Positions 8,671 to 17,278 of a DNA stretch of 64,000 nucleotides are shown in pieces. Every line of letters starts with the position of its first letter. The first letter of the stretch is position 1. The stretch lies in NCBI GenBank assembly GCA_003161435.1, contig PMOS01000027.1, forward strand, positions 1 to 64,000, given 5' to 3'. A program made the position numbers and the translations under genes. The notes beneath the pieces are model-generated. The model had not been told where the DNA came from, ran no database searches, and saw only the letters and a program-made list of their open reading frames with translations. Origin of the DNA: Vulcanimicrobiota bacterium. Lineage in GTDB: Bacteria; Vulcanimicrobiota; Vulcanimicrobiia; Vulcanimicrobiales; Vulcanimicrobiaceae.

Positions 8671-10083
8671 ATGGAGCGGTTCGCGGATCAATTACAGGGG
8701 GCCATGGCCGATGCGGGGCTGACGGCGGCGCAGGTTGCTCAGCGGTCCGGGTTGACCGAGGCCGCGATCTCGCTGCTACGGAGCGGGCGGCGAGAGCCGT
8801 CGTACCGGACGGTCCGGGCCCTGTCGGCCGCGCTGCCGAGTCTGGGCGGCGTGGCTGTGGCTGAGCCAAGCGCGATGGACTCGATCGAGTCGGCGATCGC
8901 GGCCATTCGCGAGGGCAAGATGGTGGTCGTCATGGACGACGAGGATCGCGAGAACGAAGGCGACCTCGTGATGGCGGCCGAGAAGGTGACGCCCGAGGCG
9001 ATCAACTTCATGCGCAAGGAGGGCGGCGGCCTGATCTGCGTCCCGATGCTCTCCGATCGGCTCGACGCGCTGCAGATCCCGAACATGGTCAACGACAACA
9101 CCGCCCCGCTGGGCACCGCGTTCTCCGTATCCGTGGAAGCGCGGGGTCGCGTGACGACCGGCATCTCCGCGCAGGACCGTTCCAACACGATTCGCGCGCT
9201 GATCGACGTCAAGTCCGGACCGCGCGATTTCCTCAGACCCGGACACACGTTCCCACTCCGGGCTCGTGAGGGCGGCGTGCTCGTGCGCGCCGGCCAGACC
9301 GAAGCGTCGGTCGATCTCGCGAAGCTCGCCGGCTTGTATCCGGCCGGCGTCATCTGCGAGATCATGGACGAGGACGGGTCCATGATGCGCCGTGACAACT
9401 TGCGGCTGTTCTGCGAGAAGCACGGGCTGCGCATGATCACGGTCAAGGACCTGATCGCGTATCGCATGCGCCACGAGAAGCTCGTCGAGCGCATCGCGGA
9501 GTTCTCGCTGCCGACGACCAACGGAACGTTCCGCGGCATCGCCTACGAAACGAAGACCGACAAGACGGCGCACGTTGCACTCGTGATGGGCGAGATCGGC
9601 GACGGCAAGGACGTGCTCGTGCGCGTCCACAGCGAATGCCTTACCGGCGACGCGCTGCACTCGTTGCGCTGCGACTGCGGCTCGCAACGCGATGCCGCGC
9701 TAGCAGCGATCGCGCGTGAAGGCCGCGGCGTGTTCCTCTACCTCCACCAAGAAGGCCGGGGAATCGGGCTCGCCAACAAGCTCCGCGCCTACGCGCTGCA
9801 GGACGCCGGCGCGGACACGGTCGAGGCCAACACGTTGCTCGGCCTGCCCGCCGATAAGCGCGACTATGGCATCGGCTCGCAGATCCTGGTCGACCTGGGC
9901 GTGCGTGAGATGAACCTGTTGACCAACAACCCCAAGAAGATCGCCGGCCTCGAAGGGTTTGGTCTCACGATCAAAGCGCGCGTCCCGCTTCAGATCGCGC
10001 CGACGCAGCACAACGCGCACTATATGGAAACCAAGCGCGACAAGATGGGCCACATGTTCGGCGCCCCCAACCCCACCGAATGA
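8671..10083 (+). CDS. ribBA: XRE helix-turn-helix fused to RibBA (DHBP synthase / GTP cyclohydrolase II)
   Basis: 470 residues. Residues 7-57 are an XRE-type helix-turn-helix (LTAAQVAQRSGLTEAAISLL, then RREPSYRTVRALSAAL). A short linker leads to Met69, where RibB begins. RibB (about 69-270) has DDEDRENEGDL and makes 3,4-dihydroxy-2-butanone 4-phosphate from ribulose 5-phosphate. RibA (about 272-470) has the zinc site C-LTGDALHSLR-C-D-C and the GTP-binding HQEGRGIGL, opening GTP for riboflavin synthesis. The internal ATG at 8875 has no clear ribosome site, supporting translation as one fusion. ribH overlaps the stop by ATGA. A palindrome lies at the promoter. Ordinary RibBA lacks such a DNA-binding domain. 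Confidence 0.9.
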   Translation: MERFADQLQGAMADAGLTAAQVAQRSGLTEAAISLLRSGRREPSYRTVRALSAALPSLGGVAVAEPSAMDSIESAIAAIREGKMVVVMDDEDRENEGDLVMAAEKVTPEAINFMRKEGGGLICVPMLSDRLDALQIPNMVNDNTAPLGTAFSVSVEARGRVTTGISAQDRSNTIRALIDVKSGPRDFLRPGHTFPLRAREGGVLVRAGQTEASVDLAKLAGLYPAGVICEIMDEDGSMMRRDNLRLFCEKHGLRMITVKDLIAYRMRHEKLVERIAEFSLPTTNGTFRGIAYETKTDKTAHVALVMGEIGDGKDVLVRVHSECLTGDALHSLRCDCGSQRDAALAAIAREGRGVFLYLHQEGRGIGLANKLRAYALQDAGADTVEANTLLGLPADKRDYGIGSQILVDLGVREMNLLTNNPKKIAGLEGFGLTIKARVPLQIAPTQHNAHYMETKRDKMGHMFGAPNPTE

Positions 10084-10571
10084 AGACCGAGAAGAGCGCC
10101 GCGCTTCCGGACGCGAGCGGCAAGTCGTTCGCGATCGTCGTCGCGGACTTCTACGCCGATCTCGCCGCGCAGCTCGAGGATGGCGCGCGGCGCGGTCTGC
10201 GCGACTGCGGCGTCGACGATGCCGCGATCGAAACCGTGCGCGTCCCGGGCTGCTTCGAGCTCCCGCTTGCCGCGCGGCGGCTGATCGCCGGCGGTAAGCT
10301 CGACGGTGTCGTCGCTCTCGGTATCGTGATCCGCGGTGAAACGCCACACTTCGACTTCGTCGCCGGCGAGTGCGCGCGCGGGATCATGAACGTGCAGCTC
10401 ACCACCGGGATCCCGATCGGTTTCGGCGTGCTCACGACCGACGATCGACTACAGGCGGAAGAACGCGCCGATCCTGAACGCGGAGACAAGGGCTACGAAG
10501 CGGCCGTCGCTGCGGCGACGGTCGCGGTCATCGAGCCCAAGCGCGAGAGCGCCCGGATGGGTTTTCGCTAG
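10080..10571 (+). CDS. ribH: lumazine synthase
   Basis: 163 residues. Joins 5-amino-6-ribitylaminouracil with the 4-carbon product of RibB to give 6,7-dimethyl-8-ribityllumazine. Motifs: VPGCFELPLAARRL, ALGIVIRGETPHFDFVAGEC and a conserved GIPIGFGVLTTDDRLQAEERA end. The catalytic His is in PHFDFV. ATG overlaps the ribBA stop (ATGA), so both enzymes feeding this reaction are coupled. The C-terminus ends in a basic tail. Confidence 0.96.
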   Translation: MKTEKSAALPDASGKSFAIVVADFYADLAAQLEDGARRGLRDCGVDDAAIETVRVPGCFELPLAARRLIAGGKLDGVVALGIVIRGETPHFDFVAGECARGIMNVQLTTGIPIGFGVLTTDDRLQAEERADPERGDKGYEAAVAAATVAVIEPKRESARMGFR

Positions 10572-10599
10572 CTGCGACTATTAAGATTCGACCAAAGTC

Positions 10600-11583
10600 C
10601 TATACCAAGTGAGCGACCTCGAGCGTCACTCCGCGAAGCTTCTCTTGCTCAATCACCTCGCGTACTTTCTGAGATACGAAAATGAGGCGACGGGGCCGCA
10701 ACAACCCCTGATGTGAGCCAAAGTATTCATTCGAATACGCAACATCTTTGCCGTCCCACGAAGAGCGCTCCACGAAGGCCTCGGAGATTAGGTTCAAGCC
10801 CAGCCTGTGCCCTAGCGGACAACGGTACCGTGCCGATTCCTCGGAATTGGGATCCTCAAGGGGCCTACAGCCCGCGACCGTCGCCGGAGCAAGTCGAGCG
10901 TCATGACTCGTGGCGATCAGTTGCATCCACTCGTCCGAGGAGACGTCAGAGCCGGCACATCGCATCGCGTCAAAGCGAACGCCCGAAACCTCGTACCGTT
11001 GAAAAGCTTCAGCTACACGCGATGACGCAACCAGCTCGCACGCAAGGGTCTCGATGAAGTCTTTCCTGCGGGACAGCCGTTTGCGATCGAGCACTAACTC
11101 ATTCGCCTGCGTCGCACCGCATCCGCACATCGGACACGCTCGATATTCATCGTACTTCGTTCCATAATCTTCGCCGGCGATTTCAACAGAATGAAACGTC
11201 GCCTGAAAGATCTCGGCCGCATCGAGCTCAGCCTTGGAATACCGCCGCCGGAAGTTCCAACCGTGAAAGAACCACTGTCCCATTGCGCGGTAATGCGCCT
11301 GTGCTTCGGCTACGACCGCGAGAATTGGGTCGTCGGTGTCGACGACGAGTTGTCGCACGATTCCGGAACCCATAATCGTTCCTCTATCGTCGGGTAGCCA
11401 GGGCCGCGCATATTCCTCGACGATCCTCAGATCGAGCTGCTCCTTCACGGGAAGCACTCGTAGCCTGGCGGCGCCGGAAACTTGGAGTACACCCCTACCA
11501 TTATACTGATAAGCTTCTTCATCGGACAATCTGACCTCTGGCCGTAAGCCCACGGCGCCGAGCAACGGGTCAATCTCTCGCAT
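10600..11583 (-). CDS. CXXC-containing protein, possibly immunity-like
   Basis: 327 residues from the ATG at 11583; an upstream extension in frame overlaps the intergenic promoter zone and is not supported. The middle has CPMCGCGATQANELVLDRKR, a zinc-knuckle-like site, with a helix RKDFIETLACELV. The C-terminal part (RCPLGHRLGLNLISEAFVER ... RPRRLIFVSQKVREVIEQ ... GVTLEVAHLV) resembles what I recall of the Myxococcus double-CXXCG (SitI6-like) immunity family. No toxin gene is adjacent. Family is a guess. Base composition is lower in GC than ribH and mtnA, suggesting transfer. Confidence 0.5.
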   Translation of the reverse strand: MREIDPLLGAVGLRPEVRLSDEEAYQYNGRGVLQVSGAARLRVLPVKEQLDLRIVEEYARPWLPDDRGTIMGSGIVRQLVVDTDDPILAVVAEAQAHYRAMGQWFFHGWNFRRRYSKAELDAAEIFQATFHSVEIAGEDYGTKYDEYRACPMCGCGATQANELVLDRKRLSRRKDFIETLACELVASSRVAEAFQRYEVSGVRFDAMRCAGSDVSSDEWMQLIATSHDARLAPATVAGCRPLEDPNSEESARYRCPLGHRLGLNLISEAFVERSSWDGKDVAYSNEYFGSHQGLLRPRRLIFVSQKVREVIEQEKLRGVTLEVAHLV

Positions 11584-11911
11584 GATGACCACCTGTCCTG
11601 AATCGCTCCAAATCGTAGCTCGCTGGAAGGCGGACCTTACCCCGGGCATGGCCCACGAGTCGCTCAGCGTGCACCGCTCGGATCGCCGGGAATTCGGAAG
11701 CCGCACACGCGTCGTTCAGATCGACAGCCCGCCGGCTGGTGGCCGCTGCGGATACCCGGTCCGCGGCCTGTCCTGGGGTCAAGGGACCCGGATTGCCAAG
11801 AGACTTCGGCTACCGTATACTCGCTCCACGATGTTCGCCGGATCGGCCCACGTCGTATTTGCTGTCCGTTTCCACAGGGGGCCGCCCGGCGCCGTCGGTC
11901 GGCCGAAGTCG
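11584..11911. other. 328-bp intergenic region
   Basis: Between divergent genes. Apart from the promoter at 11793-11821 I see nothing specific. The frame upstream of 11912 is open across this region, but it contains the promoter and lacks coding character. Confidence 0.5.
11793..11821 (+). promoter_or_regulatory. sigma70-type promoter for the zinc-ribbon gene
   Basis: TTGCCA (11793-11798), 17-base spacer, TATACT (11816-11821). Near-consensus boxes with ideal spacing, about 90 bases before the GTG start at 11912. Confidence 0.6.
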
Positions 11912-12226
11912 GTGTACGAAAACAAAACTCTGATTTGCAAAGACTGCGGGAACTCGTTCGACTTCTCGGTCCGCGACCAGATGTTCTATGCCGAGAAGGG
12001 CTTCGAAAACGAACCGCAGCGGTGTCGCGACTGCCGCAACGCCCGCAAGGCGCAGCGGTCCAACGGCCTCGGCCAAGTGCCGAGCTCCACCGCCGGGCTG
12101 CGCGAGATGCACGACGCGGTTTGCGCGCAGTGCGGCACGGCCACGACGGTGCCGTTCCGGCCGCGCGGCGACCGGCCCGTCTACTGCAGGACCTGCTATG
12201 CCGCGACCGGTGCGGTTCGGGTATAG
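11912..12226 (+). CDS. double zinc-ribbon (CxxC-x17-CxxC type) protein
   Basis: 104 residues from GTG 11912 (VYENKTLICKDCG). The first ribbon is CKDCGNSFDFSV ... CRDCRNARKAQR, with the family phrase FYAEKGFENEPQRC. The second is CAQCGTATTVPFRPRGDRPVYC-RTC, the familiar C-terminal half of this widespread bacterial small-protein family of unknown role, probably nucleic-acid or protein binding. Homologues usually begin M-x-x-KTLxCxDCG, which supports this start over ATG 11831. Its own promoter is at 11793-11821. Confidence 0.85.
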   Translation: MYENKTLICKDCGNSFDFSVRDQMFYAEKGFENEPQRCRDCRNARKAQRSNGLGQVPSSTAGLREMHDAVCAQCGTATTVPFRPRGDRPVYCRTCYAATGAVRV

Positions 12227-12270
12227 CCGAAGCGAAGTAGTTCACTGACCCCCGCCGAATCCGCGTTGCC

Positions 12271-13260
12271 GTGGATTCGGTCTGGTACGACGGCGATGCC
12301 GTCGGATTTCTCGATCAGCGGGCGTTGCCACGCGCCGTTGTGCGCGAGCGCGCGACGAACGTGGAGAGCGTCGTCGAGGCGATCCGTACGCTGGCGGTCC
12401 GTGGGGCGCCGGCGATCGGGATCTTCGGCGCGTACGGCGTCGCGCTGGCCGCTCGTCTGCACGCGGGCGATCGCGCGGCCTACGAGCACGCTGCGGCGCA
12501 GATTCGCGCCGCGCGGCCGACGGCGGTGAATTTGGCCTGGGCCGTCGACCGCGTGTTGGCGACCGCGCCGGGCGGCGAGCTCGACGAGGCGCGCCGCATC
12601 CACGAGGAGCAGCGCGACGTCGACCGCCGCATCGCCCAAGCGTCGGTCGCGCTGTTCCCCTCGAGCGGCAACGTGCTCACGCACTGCAACACGGGCCCGA
12701 TCGCAACCGGCGGCGACGGTACCGCCCTGGGCTGTTTCGTCGCGGCGCATCGCGCCGGCAAGGCGCTGCACGTCTTCGTCGACGAGACGCGTCCGCTCTT
12801 GCAGGGCGCCCGGCTGACGATGTTCGAGTTGCGCGAGGCCGGCGTGCCGTGCACGCTGATCGTCGACAGCGCGGCCGCCATCACGATGCAGCGCAAAGCC
12901 GTTCGGGCGGTCGTCGTCGGCGCCGATCGCGTCGCGCGCAACGGCGACACGGCCAACAAGATCGGGACCTACGGCGTCGCGATCGCCGCCGCGCACCACG
13001 GCATCCCGTTCTACGTCGCGGCGCCGCGCTCGACGTTCGACTTCGCGTTGGATTCGGGCGACGCGATCCCGATCGAGGAACGGTCGGGGGAAGAGGTGCG
13101 GATCGCCGAGGGCGACGCCGTCTACAACCCCGCCTTCGACGTCACGCCGGGTCGTCTGGTGACCGGTCTTATCACCGAGTACGGCGTGCTCGCGCCGCCG
13201 TATGCCGACAGCATCCCCGACCTCGAGCATCGCGCGCGCCTCCCGCTGCCGGTCGCATGA
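12271..13260 (+). CDS. mtnA: S-methyl-5-thioribose-1-phosphate isomerase
   Basis: 329 residues from GTG. Converts methylthioribose 1-phosphate to methylthioribulose 1-phosphate in methionine salvage. Motifs: RGAPAIGIFGAYG near 44, catalytic Cys in THCNTGPIAT, catalytic Asp in VVGADRVARNGDTANKIGTY, and substrate contact segment FYVAAPRSTFD. Full length. The stop overlaps the ATG of holA (ATGA). Other methionine-salvage genes are not in the window; the eIF2B-alpha-like fold could also suit ribose isomerases, but the motifs fit MtnA best. Confidence 0.92.
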   Translation: MDSVWYDGDAVGFLDQRALPRAVVRERATNVESVVEAIRTLAVRGAPAIGIFGAYGVALAARLHAGDRAAYEHAAAQIRAARPTAVNLAWAVDRVLATAPGGELDEARRIHEEQRDVDRRIAQASVALFPSSGNVLTHCNTGPIATGGDGTALGCFVAAHRAGKALHVFVDETRPLLQGARLTMFELREAGVPCTLIVDSAAAITMQRKAVRAVVVGADRVARNGDTANKIGTYGVAIAAAHHGIPFYVAAPRSTFDFALDSGDAIPIEERSGEEVRIAEGDAVYNPAFDVTPGRLVTGLITEYGVLAPPYADSIPDLEHRARLPLPVA

Positions 13261-14246
13261 AGTTCTACGAGTTTCTCGACAAGGAGCCCAAGATCGACGG
13301 GCTCGTGATCGTCGAGGGCGAGGACGCGATCCTCGCGCAACGCGCGCTCGACGCCGTGCTCGATCGGCTCTTGCCCGAAGACCTGCGCGCGCTCAACTGC
13401 GACGTGATCGAAGGGCCGGAAACCGACGCGATCGGGCGCGCCGCCGGCGACGCGGTGAACGCGATGCCCTTTCTGGCCGAGCGCCGCGTCGTGCTCGTGC
13501 GCAACTGTCAGCGCATGCGCGTGCAGCCGCGACGCGATCTGTGGGCCGTGGCCGAAAACGTTCCGGCCGGCAATACCCTCGTGCTCGAAGATCTCTTTCC
13601 GCCTGCGAAAAAGACGCGCCCTGAGCCGTTCGGTCAGCTGGCGGGCCGTAAAGCGCTGCGGATCGACACGACGCCCAACGCCGACGTGCGCGAGCGCTTC
13701 GTGCGCGAGACGCTCGCACGACTAGGCGCAAAGGCGCAGCCGCGCGTGATCGCCGCGCTTGCGGAAGGCGACTCCGACCTCGGCGCGATTCAAAACGATC
13801 TCGAGAAGCTCGCCCTCGGCGGCGGGACGATCACCGTCGCCGATCTCGAGCGCGAAAGCCTGAGCATCGAGGATCCGAAAGCCTGGCACTACGCTGCAGC
13901 CGTCGTCGAGGGCCGCGCCGACGAAGCGCTCGCGATCGCGTTCGAGTTGTTCGCCGGCGACCCGCGCGGGGCCGGAATTCCGCTCGTGAGCGCGTTGGCG
14001 GGCGAGTTCGCACTGCTGTGGGAGCTCGCGCGGCCGGGCGGCGGCGCGCTCCCCGCGCGGCACCGCTGGCGCGAGCGCGTGCTGCGTCCGATTGCGCGCC
14101 GCGTCGGCGAGCGGCGCGCAAAGTACGGTTACGAGGCGGCGGTGCGCGGCTTCGAGGCCGTCGTGACCGGCCGGATCGACGACCAGCGGGCGATGATCGA
14201 GCTTTTGACCGCCGATCTGGCATCGCGGCTCGCTCCGCCCCGCTGA
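13257..14246 (+). CDS. holA: DNA polymerase III delta subunit
   Basis: 329 residues, the family size. N-terminal MKFYEFLDKEPKIDGLVIVE then GEDAILAQRALDAVLDRLLP fits the HolA clamp-loader fold. Further family features are PFLAERRVVLVRNCQRM, the LEDLFPPAKK strand, the central LAEGDSDLGAIQNDLEKLAL helix and a C-terminal helical collar domain. Delta opens the sliding clamp in the replication clamp loader. Coupled to mtnA by ATGA. Sequence identity in this family is low, so the call rests on pattern and length. Confidence 0.85.
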   Translation: MKFYEFLDKEPKIDGLVIVEGEDAILAQRALDAVLDRLLPEDLRALNCDVIEGPETDAIGRAAGDAVNAMPFLAERRVVLVRNCQRMRVQPRRDLWAVAENVPAGNTLVLEDLFPPAKKTRPEPFGQLAGRKALRIDTTPNADVRERFVRETLARLGAKAQPRVIAALAEGDSDLGAIQNDLEKLALGGGTITVADLERESLSIEDPKAWHYAAAVVEGRADEALAIAFELFAGDPRGAGIPLVSALAGEFALLWELARPGGGALPARHRWRERVLRPIARRVGERRAKYGYEAAVRGFEAVVTGRIDDQRAMIELLTADLASRLAPPR

Positions 14247-14358
14247 CGAACCGGAGGATTCAGTTTCCCCAGAATCCAACGTCGCGCACCATTGGGGACC
14301 GCTTTGCGGTGGCCTCACGTCGTGCTCGCCTTCGGCTCTCTGAGAGGTCGCTCCACGC

Positions 14359-15312
14359 ATGCGTAGTCTTCTCGCCCGCCTGGCCGTCCTAGGTGCGCTC
14401 GCCGTGTCGATGTCCGCCTGCGGCGGGGGGACCGGGACGTCACTGCCGTTTGCCGGCGGCCCGAACAACGGCGGCGGCCAGTCCGGTACGATTCAAACCG
14501 GGTCCAACGGTCAAGCGTTGTTGCGCTTCATCCAAGGTTCGCCCGACGTCGTGACAGCGTCGAATAACAGCGGCTCGGTCGATGTCTGCGTCGACAATTT
14601 GTCGCTGGGTGTTCTCGGCGGCACCGCGCAATACGGGAAGCCCGCAACGGGGGCCACCGGAACGCTCACCTCGGTCCCCGCCGGCATCGGGCACACGATC
14701 GCCGTGTATACCAGCCTCGGCAGTGGCGCCGGCGGTTTTGGCGCAGCCGGCAGCCAGTGCGCGACGGCACCTGGACCGTACTTCGGCTTCTCTCCGCTCG
14801 CCGTGACGACGGTCGTGCCGCCGATCAACGGGCGTGTGACGATCGTGCTCACCGGAACGAAGGCGACCAACACGTTCGGCCTGTACGGGTTCACCGAGCC
14901 GAGCTTCGTGGTCGCGCCCGCAGGCAACGAAATAATCTCGCACAACGCCGCACCGGCCTTCAGTTCGACGAGCGGCGGGAAGGTCGGGTTCGGGACCTGC
15001 TCGACAACCGTAACGCCCTGCGTAACTCCGGTGACACTACCCGGCGCAGGAAGCATATCGCCGCCGAAGATCGCGACCGCCGGCGCTATCACGACAGCGA
15101 CGTCCAATACGTCACCGATCAACGTGATCCCAGCCGGATTTTACGACGGAATCGGCGTTCCAACAGGGACGGTCGTGCCGATAACGTCGATTGTCGCGCC
15201 GAACGCGCAGTCTGGCCAGCCTTACATTATCGACCTGTATGCGATTGACGCACCAGCTGGTGGGCTTAACCTCGTTGCAGTACCGGAACAGAGCCTTGGT
15301 TTCGGCTTCTAA
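14359..15312 (+). CDS. secreted lipoprotein, DUF4397-like beta domains
   Basis: 317 residues. Lipoprotein signal ending SMSAC (Cys near 21) and a Gly-rich linker. The phrase LLRFIQGSPDV with following VDVCVDN, then PAGIGHTIAVYT, resembles the repeated beta domain often annotated DUF4397 (surface lipoproteins). Four cysteines in the mature part may pair. ATG 14359 gives a clean signal peptide. It stands alone, convergent with the pseudopilin gene. Likely an outer-surface protein; ligand unknown. Confidence 0.7.
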   Translation: MRSLLARLAVLGALAVSMSACGGGTGTSLPFAGGPNNGGGQSGTIQTGSNGQALLRFIQGSPDVVTASNNSGSVDVCVDNLSLGVLGGTAQYGKPATGATGTLTSVPAGIGHTIAVYTSLGSGAGGFGAAGSQCATAPGPYFGFSPLAVTTVVPPINGRVTIVLTGTKATNTFGLYGFTEPSFVVAPAGNEIISHNAAPAFSSTSGGKVGFGTCSTTVTPCVTPVTLPGAGSISPPKIATAGAITTATSNTSPINVIPAGFYDGIGVPTGTVVPITSIVAPNAQSGQPYIIDLYAIDAPAGGLNLVAVPEQSLGFGF

Positions 15313-15391
15313 AGGCTGATACTAGAGAGATCGAGGCGCGATTGCGCAATGAAGCGCGATCCCGCTCTTGTTAGCCATCGCCAAACACAGA

Positions 15392-17110
15392 CTATTGCGT
15401 TAGCGTAGCCTGATAGACGTCAAATACGAGCTCCGCCGTTACCTCGCCGTATTGCCGTTGAGGCCACCCAGGATCACCGACGTTATCGCAGCCAGGAAAA
15501 TCAGGAAACCAGACGACGGAAGTCCTGGTACTCGCGGCTGGCGAAGAATATTCGACCTCAAGTGGCGTTCCGGCGTTTCGAAGACTTAGATTCGCGATGA
15601 CGCTATCCAGGGTTACGCCCACATTGACCGACGTCGTCGTGTCGTCGAATGTTGACGGTCCAGGCGGTCCAAGGATGAAATAGTTCATCCGTGTATTGAT
15701 AGATGGTAGGCCGAAACCGATAGGCGTGTTCACCGGCGTACCGACGCCAACGACGGAGACAGGAAGTGGGCCGCCTGGTGGAAGTGTCGCGAACATCGAG
15801 TAAGGGGCACACGCGAACGTGAGGCCGACAATTTTATCGATTCTGAACAGTAGTTCTTGTTGAGGACTTGACGCGGCTAGCGGCGGTTGAATTGAGTAGC
15901 CGGGCGTAAGTGAGATCTGCTTGACGGAGTCGATGTACCAACAGCTGTCGCCGCTAGCGAGATCGCCGCACGCCGTGTCCGGGTAGACATCCTTGAAGAA
16001 CTGACTCGATGCTTGACTAACAATCAAGTGATAGCATTTTCCGTTCGCTGTGAGATCGCAGCTTTGCGGTGTCGGTGAGGGCGCTGGCGCAATCGAGATC
16101 GTTACGGTGACCGCGGCGGTGTCGGCGGTGGAATTCGGGACAGCGCTGTTGTCCGCTGCGATGGTTACCGTACATGTTCCGGCGGAGAGTGCGTTCAGCG
16201 TGAATGTCGTCCCGGACGGCTGTGATCCAGGCGGCGTCGCGGTGCAGATACCGCTGGTTGTCTGCGCGATCTCTACCGGTATCGATGTAGGCGTTCCAGG
16301 CGCGACGCCGCCGGGATTCGTGAGCGTCGCTTGCGCGGTGAATGATTCCGTTGCGCCGACCGCTAGCGTCGGCGCTGCGCCCGAGGCCGAGACGTGATAG
16401 TGGGCTCCCGGATTTGGCGTCGGCGCCGGCGCGCAGCCGCCCGTTATCGGATTGTAGTACGGAGGACAGCTCGGCGAGGATGACGGTGCCGTTGGCAGCG
16501 GTGCCGGCGAACATCCGCCGGCGCACGGCGTTGGTGGAGCAACGACTGGTTCCGGCGGCCACGAAACAAGCGCAACGGGTCCGGCGGCGGCGAGGGCGAC
16601 GCGGCACGGAACATAGCGATCCGTCGATGCATTGGCCGTGTGAAGGAGAAAGTGGAACGCACCGCTCGCCGGACAACCGACTTCGGAGGCGACGGCGTCG
16701 CCGACTTGAAATCCGGGGCGGCCGCCCAGCGCACCGTTGGCGTGCACGACGAACGCGTACGGCGGTTTCCCAAGCGCTTCCGTTTCTTCGATGATCACGC
16801 GCGCATGGAGGATGGGCAGCATCGTCGGAACGAGCGCGCCGCTCTGCCCGCTGGTCATCAACCGAACCTCCGTTCCGTCGCCGTATGCGTCGGGTGTGAA
16901 GGCTAACGTCGTGCCCTGGAGGTCGCGGGCCATCGTTCGGGCGCTGTCGAGAAACTGATCGAATTCGGTCGCGGCCGCGGTGACGGCGAACGAGCGTGAG
17001 GCTAGAGAAATGCCGATGCCTGCCGCGGCTGTCATGGCGATCACCGCGACCGCGATCACCAATTCGATCAGCGTGAACCCGCGATCGCGCGGCGCGCCCG
17101 CTCCCTCCAC
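15392..17110 (-). CDS. very large type IV pilin-like (pseudopilin) protein
   Basis: 572 residues from GTG. The prepilin cleavage site RG|FTLIELVIAVAVIAM starts at about residue 11, with Glu at +5, and the hydrophobic helix continues as in type II secretion or type IV pilus minor pilins. It is followed by a GspH-like first domain (DQFLDSARTMARDLQGTTLA), a Pro/Cys-rich segment (PTPCAGGCSPAPLPTAPSSS), an Ig-like beta repeat (about 240-345) and a large C-terminal domain with paired cysteines. Pseudopilins are normally 150-250 residues, so the added domains suggest an exposed tip adhesin. No other pilus gene is nearby. Confidence 0.8.
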   Translation of the reverse strand: MEGAGAPRDRGFTLIELVIAVAVIAMTAAAGIGISLASRSFAVTAAATEFDQFLDSARTMARDLQGTTLAFTPDAYGDGTEVRLMTSGQSGALVPTMLPILHARVIIEETEALGKPPYAFVVHANGALGGRPGFQVGDAVASEVGCPASGAFHFLLHTANASTDRYVPCRVALAAAGPVALVSWPPEPVVAPPTPCAGGCSPAPLPTAPSSSPSCPPYYNPITGGCAPAPTPNPGAHYHVSASGAAPTLAVGATESFTAQATLTNPGGVAPGTPTSIPVEIAQTTSGICTATPPGSQPSGTTFTLNALSAGTCTVTIAADNSAVPNSTADTAAVTVTISIAPAPSPTPQSCDLTANGKCYHLIVSQASSQFFKDVYPDTACGDLASGDSCWYIDSVKQISLTPGYSIQPPLAASSPQQELLFRIDKIVGLTFACAPYSMFATLPPGGPLPVSVVGVGTPVNTPIGFGLPSINTRMNYFILGPPGPSTFDDTTTSVNVGVTLDSVIANLSLRNAGTPLEVEYSSPAASTRTSVVWFPDFPGCDNVGDPGWPQRQYGEVTAELVFDVYQATLTQ

Positions 17111-17278
17111 AAACGGACCGGTGCCTCGCCAAGTGGCATTTCATTCCCGAAGACGGGGAATGAGTGCGCAAGATAGCACGGACTTTCGAACGAAGCGCCG
17201 GTTTTGAGCGCCGCCGGGAGAGGTCGTTCCTCTCGGACCTTTCTCGTCGAGGCGGATCGGTAGCCGCCCGCGAAACCG

